This document shows positions 24,364-35,477 of a stretch of 64,000 bases of DNA, piece after piece. The notes below the pieces were generated by a model. The model saw only the letters and a program-made list of their open reading frames with translations. It searched no databases and was not told the DNA's origin. The position numbers and the translations under genes were made by a program. Each line of letters opens with the position of its first letter. The first letter of the stretch is position 1. This stretch comes from Sciurus carolinensis (Eukaryota; Chordata; Mammalia; Rodentia; Sciuridae). The stretch is taken from contig NC_062213.1 in NCBI RefSeq assembly GCF_902686445.1, positions 43,660,741 through 43,724,740 on the forward strand, given 5' to 3'.

Positions 24364-24633
24364 GTTTCCTTTCTTCTTCCTCCTCCCACTCCTTTCCTCC
24401 CCCTCCCACCTCCCCTCCACTCCCCCTCCCTTACACACTTTGTTACTGGGGATTGAACCCAGTTGTGCATTACCACTGAGCCACATCTCCAGCCCTTTTC
24501 AATTTTTGAGACAGGGTCTCATTGAGTTATTTAGGGCCTCACTTAATTGCTGAGGCTGGTCTTGAACTTGTGATCTTACTGCCTCTGTCTCCAGAGTCAC
24601 TGGGATTACAGGCATGTGCCACTGTGCCCAGCT
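24364..24633 (-). mobile_element. B1-ID composite SINE with adjoining pyrimidine tract
   Basis: A C/T-rich tract (24364-24440) is followed by a full minus-orientation B1-ID SINE from 24443. The tract may be a degenerated tail. Confidence 0.85.
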
Positions 24634-24805
24634 GAACTTCTGTTTTAGGTGCTGTTGCCTTCCCCAGGTAAAGGATATTCACCATTCATTTCTTCTGAAG
24701 TAGTTGTTGATCACCAACATACTGGTCCAGATAGTTACTGTGACTCATGATGGTGGCCAATCCTCAGGCAGCCAGGGAAGAAAAATTATGTTCTTTTTAT
24801 TTTCA

Positions 24806-24893
24806 TTCATTTACTTTTTTTGGTGTTGAACTGAACCTAGGTGCTCATGAGAGCTAATTACCTGGTTTACTACTGAGCTACACTCTAGCTCCT
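24806..24893 (-). mobile_element. Diverged ID-like fragment
   Basis: tttttggtgttgaactgaac to actgagctacactctagctc retains ID order but is heavily changed. Confidence 0.6.
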
Positions 24894-25263
24894 TTACCTT
24901 CTGTTTGAATTAAAATCTTGTCCAATCTAAATTTTTAAATTAGACAATTTAACAGTAATATAAGTAAAACAATCTCGTTTTACTTACCTAGCATGTGTGA
25001 GGCCCATGGGTTCAATCCCTAGAACCACACACACTTGTGTTTCAGTTTAATAATGAATCATAATATAGAATATTACTAATTGTGCTGTCTGTGTGAAATA
25101 TTCAGATAAGTCCATCACAGTGTTGTATCAGAGCATAGAAAAAAAAGTCGTTCAAACTCACTCATTTTGTTAAACAAGCTCTATTACATTGGTGATGTGT
25201 TTATGTATAATGTCAAAAGGAAAAATTGTGCAATTTAGTGAGCCCTTGGCTCGAAAATAAAAA

Positions 25264-25333
25264 GGGCTGGGGAATGTAGCTCAATGACAAAGTGCCCCTG
25301 GGTTCAGTCACCAGTCCAAAAAAAAAAAAAAGT
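25264..25333 (+). mobile_element. ID half of a composite SINE
   Basis: gggctggggaatgtagctca followed by an A tail; the B1 half is absent. Confidence 0.82.
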
Positions 25334-25375
25334 ACCTGACAGGTTAAACAGGCAAAGAAAGAAATTTTATTTTAT

Positions 25376-25460
25376 TTTGTCTTTTAAGGATGCTGGGGAA
25401 TGAACCCAGGGCCTTGTGCTTGCTAAGCATTGGGTCTACCTCTGAGCTCCAGCTCCAGCC
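25376..25460 (-). mobile_element. ID SINE
   Basis: gatgctggggaatgaaccca through gagctccagctccagcc, minus orientation. Confidence 0.83.
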
Positions 25461-25654
25461 GTAGGCAAGGAAGACTTTATTCAATATTAGTGCAATAGGG
25501 GAGAGAGTTGGACTCAACTCTCAGTACAACTGGAATTTATAGCCTAGTTGTAGGGTAAGTAGGTAAGTACATGGAAATTTGGTAATGGTACTTGGTTCAG
25601 TGTTAAGGGTGGGTGGGAGAAGGAACTTCATTAAATATCAAGTGGGCCATTAAA

Positions 25655-25866
25655 TATCATGGTGGCACATGCCCGTAATCCCAGCAGCTCAGGAGTTTAG
25701 GCTGGAAGATTGTGAGTTCAAAGCTATCCTCAGCAACAATGAGGTGCCAAGCAACTCAGTGAGACCCTCTTTCTAAATAAAACAAAAAAAGGGCTGGGGA
25801 TGTGGCTCAGTGGTTGAGTGCCCCTGAGTTCAATCCTGGTTACATGCCCCCCCCCAAAAAAAAAAA
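25655..25866 (+). mobile_element. B1-ID composite SINE, full length
   Basis: atggtggcacatgcccgtaa (B1 head) through gggctggggatgtggctcag (ID half) to an A tail. aagtggg lies on both sides (25638 and 25868). Confidence 0.9.
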
Positions 25867-26137
25867 TAAGTGGGAGGATGAAGAATTTGATAAGCTACCA
25901 ACAGTGAGAAATGCTTAATAAACTGTCTTAGCACTATTCTTGTTAAAATTGTCCTCATCAGACCAAGAATTAGTTCTAGTTGAAAAGAGCTCTCAGAGGA
26001 GCAAAGTTTGGTTAAGGAGGGAATCCTTGTCAATAATATTAGAAACAAAGTTTCATATGTGACAAAAAGGTTAAGGTAAAATATAATCCTACCAAACAGT
26101 AAAGTCGTATTTAAGGGACAAATAATGCTGCTTGTTT

Positions 26138-26560
26138 TAGTTAGCTTTTTTGTTGCTGTGACCAGAAGACCTGACAAGAACAAATGTTAAGAAGTGGTAA
26201 AGTTTATTTTGTCTCATGGTTTCAGAAATCTCAGTCCATAGACGGCCAACTTTTTTGTTCTGGGCATGAGCTGAGACAGAACTTCATGGTGGAAAGGCTT
26301 GACAACTAGGAAGCAGAGAGTGCTCTATTCACCAAGGACAAAATATAAACCCCAAAGGCAAGCCCCAGTGGTTGACCTTCTCCATCCACACCTTACCTGC
26401 CTACAATTATCACCCAGCTAATCCATATCAGTGGATTAATCCACCAAATCCACCCTTTAGGTTAAATCTCTCATAATCTCATCATTTTTTCTTTGAACTT
26501 TCTTGCATTATCTTACACATCAGCTTTTGGGGAAACCTTATACCTAAAGCATAATACTGC
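26138..26560 (-). mobile_element. MaLR-type LTR
   Basis: Read on the minus strand, its 3' end matches MaLR LTRs (gtcacagcaacaaaaaagct), with an aataaacttt-like region shortly before. It has a TTAATCC-rich middle (26431-26460). Non-coding. Confidence 0.72.
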
Positions 26561-26747
26561 CTAAGTTTAAAAATTTGTTTAATTAAAATTTAATAAAGTT
26601 AAATTCTGTTTAGACCCATTAAAAATGAACAGTAATCTATATGTGACTTGTATTGAATAGCAAGGTTCTAGATCTTTTTGTGAGTATATTTGTAGAAACA
26701 TGTATCTGCATTCTCTATTACATAACATTTTCTACTTACAGAGGTAT

Positions 26748-26812
26748 TTAGCTTTATTTTATTTTATTTTATTTTATTTTATTTTATTTTATTTTATTTT
26801 ATTTTATATTAT
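26748..26812. repeat. (TTTTA)n microsatellite
   Basis: About twelve near-perfect copies of tttta. Confidence 0.97.
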
Positions 26813-26871
26813 AAATGTTGGGGCAAGGGTACCATCTCTTTCACTTCTGAAGATTTGATATTTGATATATA

Positions 26872-27081
26872 TTTTTTTGTTTTTGGTATTGGGGATTGAA
26901 CCCAGTACCACTTAACCACTGAGTCACATCCCCAGCTCTTTTTATTTTTGGGGGAGGAGAAGGTCTTGCTAAATTGCTTAGGGTCTTACTAACTTGCTGA
27001 GGCTGACTTGGAACTTGTGATCCTTCTGCTTCAGCCTCCCCAGACACTGGGTTTACAGGCATGCACCACTGTGCCCAGCTG
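26872..27081 (-). mobile_element. B1-ID composite SINE, full length
   Basis: Minus orientation, flanked by gatatttga on the left (26855) and right (27081), a probable target duplication. Confidence 0.9.
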
Positions 27082-27089
27082 ATATTTGA

Positions 27090-28048
27090 GTATGAGAAAT
27101 AGGCTTACCAGCAGGATATATTTGAATTTGATAGTAGACTTAATAGCAGGAAAAAGGCATACAAGTCTATTATGTGCATAGCATCATCATAGGGGTATGA
27201 TGATAGCAAGTATTCTGTAATCCAGGAGATTTAGACGTTTTATATACCCTTCTTTATAGGGTGTAAAGAAGAGAAAAATAAAGAGAGAAATGGGCTATAG
27301 GTAATTTTAGCAGAAGAGTAAATGATATTTAGGGTAGATAGAGGACCTGAAAAACAGACATGACCTGGGACAAAGTTCATTTGAGTTCTGGGTATGGTGT
27401 TTGACTTTCAGTCTCTTCTGTGATAGCTTAGTCTTTCTTGGTTGATGAAACTGGGAAGGATGGGAGGCAATTGTATTTCCTTTTGGTCCATGGATAGATA
27501 GGGGAACTTCACAGAAAGTCTCTTCTTGTACTTTGGGGTAGAAAGGGAAGAGAAATGGAGTGACAGATGAGGTAAGGTGAGAGCACTTTGGTTGTGAGAT
27601 TGCTCTTCAAAATATTCAGCTTGTGAAGCATCATACTTTGGGGCTCATTTTGGAGCCCCAACATAAGCATAATGGGATTATGGTGTGCATATTTTTAACT
27701 TGCTCTTCATTTACCATATTTTAGAACTTGTTTTACATCAATATATAGAAATCTGCCTCTTTCATTTAATGCTGCCTAAAGTAGATATGGATATGCTGTA
27801 TGATTTTAACTAGTTACAATTAATGTGTTTTTAGATCGCTTCTAATACTATGCAACTACATAGAATACTTCATTGCTTCTTGTGTGTATTTGAGCATTTT
27901 TAAGTTAGATTTTGAAAAGTAAGTTTACCACAATTGTACTGTTTTTAGTCATCTTAAATATTAAGATACTCCTAGATCATTACTCATGGTGTCATTTTAC
28001 ACTCTTCTCAACAGTACTGAAGAACACTCCCTTGCACGCTCATTCAAT
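27090..28048. other. RAD54B: Intronic stretch without recognised features
   Basis: Unique-looking sequence of moderate GC with no supported gene or mobile element. Confidence 0.5.
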
Positions 28049-28066
28049 CTATGTGTGTGTGTGTTT

Positions 28067-28109
<43 letters not shown>

Positions 28110-28166
28110 GTACTGGGGATTAAACCCAGGGTCATTCTACCACTGAGATACATCTTTGACCCTGTG
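28049..28166 (-). repeat. (TG)n microsatellite with a SINE fragment
   Basis: TG repeats with TTTG interruptions to about 28108, then the ID part of a SINE (ggtactggggattaaaccca). The repeat probably grew from a SINE tail. Confidence 0.88.
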
Positions 28167-28223
28167 TATTTTTAATTTGTGTATTTTAATATATTTTTAT
28201 TTTATTTTACTATTATTATTATT

Positions 28224-28448
28224 TTTGATACTAAGTATTAAACCCAGGGGAGTGTAACCACTGAGCCACATCCCCAGTCCTTTTATATTTTATATTGAGA
28301 CAGGGTCTTGCTAAGTTACCTAGGGTCTTGCTAAGTGAATGTTTTTTATTTTTGGGGCCTGCTAAGTTACCCAGTCTGACTTTGAACTTGTGATCCTTCT
28401 GGGCCTACCGAGTATGCTGGGATTACAGACTTGTGCCACCGTACCCAG
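28224..28448 (-). mobile_element. B1-ID composite SINE with a short internal duplication
   Basis: Minus orientation. The gtcttgctaagt segment occurs twice (about 28306 and 28327), so the copy has gained sequence. Confidence 0.85.
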
Positions 28449-28685
28449 ATACCCTCAACCACTCTTAACATTTTCAGTCTTAAAATTTTTTGCAAATCTT
28501 TGGGTGAAAATCATTTTTAGTATACATTTCCTGATAATTAGTGAGATTGAGTTCTTTTTTTCATATTTTTATTAGTATTTCATTTCTTAACACAATATTT
28601 GTATTTCTCCCAAAAATAAGGCAATACTATCTAAATAAAGTACATATCCTGTGTTTTTGATATCTTTAGTTCTCCTTCATTGTTT

Positions 28686-28765
28686 CATTTATTTATTTAT
28701 TTATTTTTATTTTTTGGGTGCTGGAGATTGAACCCAGGGCCTGTGCTTACAAGGCCCCTCCTTCA
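28686..28765 (-). mobile_element. ID SINE, truncated
   Basis: (ttta)n tail, then gggtgctggagattgaaccc and part of the body. Confidence 0.78.
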
Positions 28766-28851
28766 TTGTTTTGAAGTCTTAAAAAAAGCTAGAATGACTT
28801 TGACTATAGGGCCGCCTTGTGGTTGTTGGAGTGGGTCAGTTTTTCTTTTTT

Positions 28852-29074
28852 TTTCTCTTTTTTTTTTTTTTTTTGGGGTAACTGAGATTGAACGCAGGGG
28901 CGTTTAACCACTGAGCCACATCCCCAGCCCTTTTTTATATTTTATTTTGAGACAGGGTCTTGCTAAGTTGCTTAGGACCTCACTAAGTTGCTGATACTGG
29001 CTTTGAGCTTGTGATCCTCTTGCCTCAGTTTCCTGAGCTGCTGGGATTACAGGGGTCAACCACTGTGTCCAGTG
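28852..29074 (-). mobile_element. B1-ID composite SINE, full length
   Basis: T run, ID half (ccactgagccacatccccag) and B1 half to about 29074. Confidence 0.9.
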
Positions 29075-29106
29075 GGTTGGTTTTTAATATGTATCATTTA
29101 CATTAA

Positions 29107-29412
29107 TATGAATTGAAAACCTCTGAAATGCTTCAGAATCTGAAACTTTTTGAGCGTTGGTATGACTCCTCCTAGTGGAAAATTGCATAGCTGATCTTTT
29201 GTGTAGTTGAAATGTAGGTGCACTAAAAATACTGTATAAAATCACCTTCAGGCTATATGTGTAAGATATATATATGAAACATAAGTGAATTTTGTATTTA
29301 GACTTGAGTTCCATCCTCAAGATATCACATATCTGCAAATATTCCCAAATTTGAAACCCTAATAACTTCTGATATGAAGCATTTCAGATAAGGGATACTC
29401 AACCTATATTTA
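29107..29412 (+). mobile_element. DNA-transposon fossil (Tc1/mariner-like, family not named)
   Basis: gaatctgaaactttttgagc near the left end and gataagggatactcaacct at the right end match a familiar mammalian mariner-like fossil whose ends read ggttgag-atcc. Related sequence recurs at 57565 and 58894. No transposase frame. Confidence 0.6.
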
Positions 29413-30605
29413 CTGAGCTATAAAAGTACAAAAGCAGAATGAAAAACTAGTACTATTACAGAATCAGATTACCTGTAGAGTATGTCAGAAAACAGGTAGC
29501 ATTCTGTAGAGCACTCAGCAATCTTTCACCTTTTTTTTTTTTTTTCCCCGACAGATAATACATTGAAATCTTCTAGCACATTTTCCGGTTCAAAGTGATA
29601 ATAACTTTAATTTCTTCTCTTAAGAGAATGAAAACAAGATAATTGAGAGTATATAACATTTCTATGAAACTACAGTTCCCTGTACAGGAGTGTTTATAGA
29701 GTCACCTTTGTTTTCTTTGGGCTTTGCACAGTGGTTGGGAGCATTTTTATGTGTTTGAAAATTCGCTGAGTTGAACCTTTTTCAAATAGATTATAATTAA
29801 TTCCCTTATCATGAGAAAATAGGTTTGTTTTGTTTACATTATTATTTATCATGTTTTCATACTAGGATTAAGCATGGAAAGTGATGGCCTTGCAAATGGC
29901 TAGATTAGGTGTTTCCTTTTATAGTGTATGTTTTGTATTATAGCTAAGTAAAAATTTGTTATAACAGCAAATGTGATTTTGTGGTGCACATTCCTAAGGT
30001 GTGATTATGCTGTTTCTCATCATGAATATTTTTACACATGGTAAAGCAGGCTAGTAGATTCACATACATTATAGCTAGAATAATTCATTGCTTTAAAATG
30101 TAATTGCTACCTGGTTTTTACATTTAGAGTTCAACAAAAATTTATTCTTAAATAACAACAAAAAATATGCAGGGGCTAATGTAGACTGTGCAATGAAGGA
30201 GAAGCTTAGCTTTACTGTGGATTCTGAGCTGGGTGTAACCTAACTAGCTAGAGGATATGCAATTCCTGATTGACAGCAGGACCAGCATTATGCAGATTTT
30301 GTAAGAGAGAACACCCAGCTCAGAAACATGATTAGAGCTCTGTTAGGAATCACTACGTTCACCACTCATATCTTTTAGTTTTCGGTCTACTGGATTTGTA
30401 AACAAATAGAACAAAACAGTTCCTTTTTTGTTTTTATTAAAGTGATACTGCAGTGCAGTTTCAATCTGACAGGCATACATGTGTGAAAATTTGATATTCT
30501 CACTAAATTAGCTAATTTTTAGCTGTGTTTCATGATTATCTTTAGACCTTTGTGCATTAAATTCTATCTGGAGCTGTTCTCTTTATACACAAGTGTGTTT
30601 TGCTT
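29413..30605. other. Repeat-poor stretch upstream of FSBP
   Basis: No SINE, L1 or LTR recognised over almost 1.2 kb, unusual for this window. It contains a perfect 15-bp inverted repeat (listed separately). Confidence 0.55.
30222..30325. repeat. Perfect 15-bp inverted repeat with a 74-bp spacer
   Basis: ttctgagctgggtgt at 30222-30236 and its exact complement at 30311-30325. The arms could pair in RNA or cruciform DNA. It lies about 520 bases before the FSBP ATG. Whether it is functional is unknown. Confidence 0.9.
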
Positions 30606-30626
30606 GTGCCTTCCTGTCTTCTTCAG
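30600..30626 (+). promoter_or_regulatory. FSBP: Strong splice acceptor upstream of the FSBP start
   Basis: A pyrimidine-rich run (gccttcctgtcttcttcag) ends in AG at 30625-30626. It would start an exon at 30627 with 217 bases of 5' UTR before the FSBP ATG. Few CG dinucleotides occur here, so a CpG-island promoter is not evident. A gcgtggg motif near 30722 is the only GC-box-like site noticed. Confidence 0.6.
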
Positions 30627-30843
30627 TGAGAAGCTTTATGTAGGTCAGGCTTGGCTTAAGCAGATTTCCTGAACCTGCGTCAGCTTAAGCTGGAGGAATT
30701 TTAATAAACCCTCCCCTGTAGGCGTGGGCCTAAATGAGGCTAGCCTAGTTAAGCCTGATCTTTTTCTGTTTGTGAAAAGAGCTGAGCAGAGCTGAAGGCT
30801 GCATGGTGGTTTCAGAAACTGCCTACTTAATTTGAAAAGAACA

Positions 30844-31217
30844 ATGGTAGGAAAGGCTAGATCTTCCAATTTTACTTTATCTGAAAAGCTTGATTTGCTA
30901 AAGCTTGTGAAGCCATATGTGAAAATTCTCGAAGAACACACTAATAAACATTCAGTCATAGTGGAAAAGAATAGATGTTGGGATATCATAGCAGTTAACT
31001 ATAATGCAATTGGAGTAGACCGCCCTCCACGAACAGCGCAGGGCCTACGCACCCTTTACAAAAGGCTCAAAGAATATGCCAAACAGGAGCTATTGCAGCA
31101 AAAAGAGGCCCAATCAGATTTTAAAAGCAGTATTTCTGAGCCAACCAAGAAAGTTATGGAGATGATTCCCCAGATTTCCAGTTTTTGCCTGGTAAGAGAC
31201 AGGAACCACATACAAAG
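30844..31217 (+). CDS. FSBP: FSBP coding exon 1: residues 1-124 and part of codon 125
   Basis: Fibrinogen silencer binding protein, a nuclear DNA-binding transcription regulator named for binding a silencer of the fibrinogen gamma-chain gene. I chose ATG 30844-30846: A at -3 and G at +4, and an in-frame TGA lies upstream at 30793-30795. The exon ends with AG at 31217 before gtaagc. Residues about 10-85 look like the Myb/SANT-like domain of this family: [14 protein letters not shown] at 9-22, [11 protein letters not shown] at 45-55, and [17 protein letters not shown] at 64-80. The split codon AG|T gives Ser125 with the next exon. The gene lies in the same orientation inside a RAD54B intron. 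Confidence 0.96.
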
Positions 31218-33974
31218 GTAAGCTTTATTTTATTTTGTTGTGGAAAATTATGGCGCCTCCTATCTATTGGGCTTTGGCTTAGTTGTGATAGAGATATGCA
31301 TAGTAAGTATCCCCACAACGGGAGCAATGAATAGTGTCTTTGTTTTGCTTTCTTAAAAAAAGAAAAGTGAGGCTATAAGGAATTTTTCTGCTGCATTAGA
31401 TTTAAGCCACTTTTTACTGTCTTCCCCTCCCCCTTCCCTCTTATAGTTCTAAAAGTGAAGGTTAGGGAGGAATAAATGGGATGAAATCTGTGACATCACT
31501 TTATAAACTTTTTAAGCTTTAAAATTAAATTATTTAATTTGCCTCTCAGAGCTACCTTTTTCTTCTATTAAGATTACATCTCACTGGATTTTTCAATTTT
31601 ATATAAAATTTGTATGAAGTAAGTAGTTTTAGGAGAAAGGAAACCTTTGCTTTTTATGATTTGTCACTGTCTACACTTAATTGAATACATTGAACATAGA
31701 ACTAAAATCAACATTTAAGTAAACTTATTATTGATATTATTAGTTGTATATTTGAAGACAGGTTAAATTATTTTTCTAACATTTAAAATAAGATAACACA
31801 ACTAAAGGGAATTAATGCCTAATTAAGAGATTCAGATTACTTAATGAAATTAAGTTTTTGTTTTTATTCACTCATGGTCTAGTTTCACTTTGATCTTGGC
31901 TCATTCAGGAAAGGGTAAGCTTTCTCATGCTGCCTTGAAAGGATATCAAACTATGAATTTTATTATACCCATAATAGCAACTGAGTTCTTGTAGGGTTAG
32001 AAACAATTTTTGAGTTAATTGTGCTCTAAGTAATGTTTTGTCTGTAAATCTTCAAAACTGTATTATTTTGTCACTAATTGAAATTTTAACCCTTGGCAAA
32101 AGATAAAAATGGCAGTTAACATTCTTCTGAACCTTTTAGGGTAATTTAAGCAAACTGTAAACCCCTTGTTAGTTGAAGGGTCTTTTAAACAAAGCTTTTA
32201 CACAGTGTGCTTTCTTATTAGTAGGAGAGGCTTTATGTAAGCAAAATTATTAATTACCTGTGAAATCTCTTTGAAGTTAGGAGAGGAACAGTAGAAACTT
32301 TTTAGCCAAGAAATTCTGTTATTTTGGTAATTTACTAGGAAAATTTTTTCAGCCTAGTTTCTTACTATATACTGCTTATTTCTACACGATAGCACAATTA
32401 AAAAAAATCACCAGTGGGAATCCAGGACACTGATACACAGTGGATTAATTCTTGGAACCGCTGGTTAAAATGTTCACTATGATGACAAATGATGAGATCT
32501 TCCCAGTGTGCTGGATGTCCAATAAATTCCACAGTAAATTCACTGTATGCCATGCAACACACTCATAATTTCCACCCCCCTCAAATCATAAAGAGTTTTT
32601 GCTTTACAGGCATAAAACTACTTTTTTTCCTATTACATTTTCTATAATTCAAAAACTACACATAGAAACACTACAGTTTTAGTTAGTTGAATATTTTAAA
32701 AATACAGTGAGTATAAAAGAGAAATAATATGTAAATATACAAGAATCTTTATATTTTGGCCATTTGTATATGTATACATACATCATATAAATGTACATGC
32801 AGTTTTGTGGGGGGGGCACTGACTTTTAAAATGAATTGACTTGACTTACACATTTCTATACTTACTGTTTGAATAATAGCAATGTTTTTAGATTTTAAAG
32901 GGAAGAATATAAGAAAGATACCACTTAAATTCTTACCCATGTTAGTGTCTACACTGACATTTTCTCTGTATTGGCTTACTCACTTAATATATATTTAATA
33001 TACTTATTTGATGTCATCTTGAATCTTTATATCAGAAATTTATAATTATTATATACTCTTAATTATGTTTCTACATAAATATGACTCTTAATGCACCAAA
33101 CTCTTCTTTTTTTATAAGGAAATATTAATGCTTACATTATTTAATGTGTTTAAAAATATATAGCTGATTTGTGAATCTGCTTCTACAACTTACATTGAGT
33201 TATGTCTTTATCTTTACCTTTCTTTAATGTCAGATTATACTTTGTTTCTACAGCCTCTTTGATCCTTTAAGTGCAGATCCAAATTTTAGAAGTCCTTTAT
33301 CATTTTTGCTACTTTTCTTAAGGCTTTTTTTCTAGTTTGTTGTGCTTGTAATGTTTCAACTAAAATGGAATGGAATATTCCAGATATAAGCATATTTTTA
33401 ATATACATGGGAGGAGTGTTATTTTATGTTTATACTATTATGCATACTAAATTGGAACAGTAATTATGTGAATTTTTAAATTAAAACTTAATTTTTATGT
33501 GTAGCTTTAACCTTTTTTCCAATCCAAATTTTAGTAGAGATATTAATAGAAGCAAATCTTTTTAATTTGAATTACATTTATAGTCCATTGTTTTGTTTTT
33601 GGAAATCATAAAATGACCAAAAAAACCCCCAATAACAATAAAACAATTTACATAATCTACAAATAGTTTCATTTTTACAATATATCTTGTTGAATTGTTT
33701 AATTTGTATCTTCTTAGACAAATATCTGATATTTCTGGCAACTTAACACCATTAGTAAGTAACATATGGGAAGTTTTATTTTTTTTCCTTATTTTCTACT
33801 TGAACGTGTTCCAACATTTTAATCATCATCTAGGATGTATTCCTAATGATGTTATTTATCATTTAAAAAATGTTCTTTAAATAATGTTAACATATTTCCA
33901 TTAATGTTCCAATAATCTCTTTCCTCTCTTTAATTTTTCCTTTTAAGTTAGGCAGAAGCATAATTAAGAAAAAA
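31218..33974 (+). other. FSBP: FSBP intron, first part, repeat-poor
   Basis: About 2.7 kb of AT-rich sequence with no SINE, L1 or LTR that I can recognise. Absence of insertions next to the exon may reflect selection, but this is inference. Confidence 0.55.
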
Positions 33975-34082
33975 CTCAAACAAGAATATCTATATAGATA
34001 TATAGATATATATACACACATATACACACACATGTATGTACATATATATGTATATATTCACACACATACATGTATATTCTTA
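33975..34082. repeat. FSBP: (TA)/(CA) compound simple repeat
   Basis: Alternating tatagata, tatacacaca and acatgtatgt runs within the FSBP intron. Confidence 0.9.
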
Positions 34083-34870
34083 ATAGCTTCATGTTATACT
34101 TTATTTTTTTAAAAACAGGATTTTAAAGTGCATTGTATTTATAATATCAAAAAATATTATGCCAGCGTGTATATTATGCTAAAAATTCTTAATTGCCTCT
34201 ACTAGGAATGCATAGTTATGGGAATTGTTGTAAATTTAATAAAACTGCAATGTGTCTGTACAGACCATTTAAAAATACTTCATATAAAAAGCATTTTATT
34301 TGTTCATTTATTCAGTCGACACATTTACTGTGTTTTAAGTACTGTGCTATATTATGGTAGATGCTGGGCATACTGTGATGGATAAAACCCCTTGCTCTTG
34401 TTAACTTTACCTGCCCGTGATTGAAAGACTTAAGCAACTGCATCATGTGGTTCAGGATAGGTAAAGGGGAAATGCTAGTGTATCTGAAATAGAATAGTTA
34501 GGATGACCCCCTGATAGCTGGGCATACTCCACATCCATGTAAGACCTTAGTTTTAGGTTTTGGGGCCAATGCAGGAATTGGTACCCATAGATGGCTTCCA
34601 CTACCTTCCTAGAAGCCATGAACCTTGATTGTTTTTATAGCAATCCAAAAGAACAAAAGCAGGAGATCTGGATAAGGAGTTCTCTTACTGGGGAGAGTAA
34701 GGCACAGAATACAGTAAATGACCCTTAACATTATTTAAAAACCTTGAGGTTATAGGGACAATTAGTATCTCCTTTGAGAGCATTAACAATGGCTTTTCTT
34801 TTTTATTTACCTCACTAACCCTATATAATATTTGTACTTTTAAGACCCCAACTTTGAAGTTAATAATGGA
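34083..34870. other. FSBP: FSBP intron stretch without recognised features
   Basis: No supported gene. A possible diverged repeat lies around 34310-34450 (ttactgtgttttaagtactg) but the family is unclear. Confidence 0.45.
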
Positions 34871-34952
34871 GGGCCAGGAATTTGGCTCAGTGATAGAGTA
34901 CCTGCCTAGCATGCCAGAGGCCAGGGGTTTGATCCCCAGTACCACAAAACAA
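34871..34952 (+). mobile_element. ID SINE
   Basis: ggccaggaatttggctcagt head to ccccagtaccacaaaac tail. Confidence 0.85.
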
Positions 34953-35059
34953 GACACACAGAAAAGATTATTGATGGGGAGGATACCTATATGTATGTGT
35001 TATTGAAATCCTAATATTAGTCTTTTTAATTTGTTATTCCCGGGGTTAAACTTTGTTTC

Positions 35060-35152
35060 ACACTTTTCTTTCTTTTGCTTTCCTTTTCCTTTCTTTTGTC
35101 TGCCTTTTCTTTTTTTTCCCTCCTTCCCTTCCTCCCTTCCTTCCCTCTTCTC

Positions 35153-35202
<50 letters not shown>
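35060..35202. repeat. FSBP: Pyrimidine tract with (CT)n microsatellite
   Basis: C/T-rich run ending in about 24 CT units (35153-35202), directly next to a B1-ID SINE and 275 bases before the FSBP exon 2 acceptor. Confidence 0.95.
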
Positions 35203-35206
<4 letters not shown>

Positions 35207-35365
35207 GTGATTGAACCCAGGATGCTCTACCACCGAGCTACATCCCCAACCCTTTTTATTTTGAGACAGGGTCTCTCTAAGTTGCTGAGGCTGACCTTGC
35301 ACTTGGAATCCTCCTGCCTCAGCTTCCCTAGTCACTGGAATTACAGCATGTGTCCCATGGCTTCT
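35203..35365 (-). mobile_element. B1-ID composite SINE near FSBP exon 2
   Basis: Minus-orientation copy, slightly truncated; its right end is about 113 bases before the FSBP exon 2 acceptor. Confidence 0.87.
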
Positions 35366-35477
35366 TTATAGTTTTCAAGCTTAATAATTAGATGTATATT
35401 AAATATGAAGCATGCTCTAAATGTACTCATATCTTCATTTGGTTTACATTTTATAATGCTTTTTTTGTGTGCTGTAG

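Noticed and set aside
27912..28175. 87-codon plus-strand frame
   Set aside because: It reads through a TG repeat (Cys-Val run) and a SINE fragment.
30645..30989. 114-codon minus-strand frame opposite FSBP exon 1
   Set aside because: It is a shadow of the conserved FSBP exon and its 5' UTR; the plus-strand protein is recognised.
35000..35371. Opposed frames of about 100-111 codons
   Set aside because: They are translations of the CT microsatellite (Arg/Glu or Ser/Leu repeats) and of the adjoining SINE.
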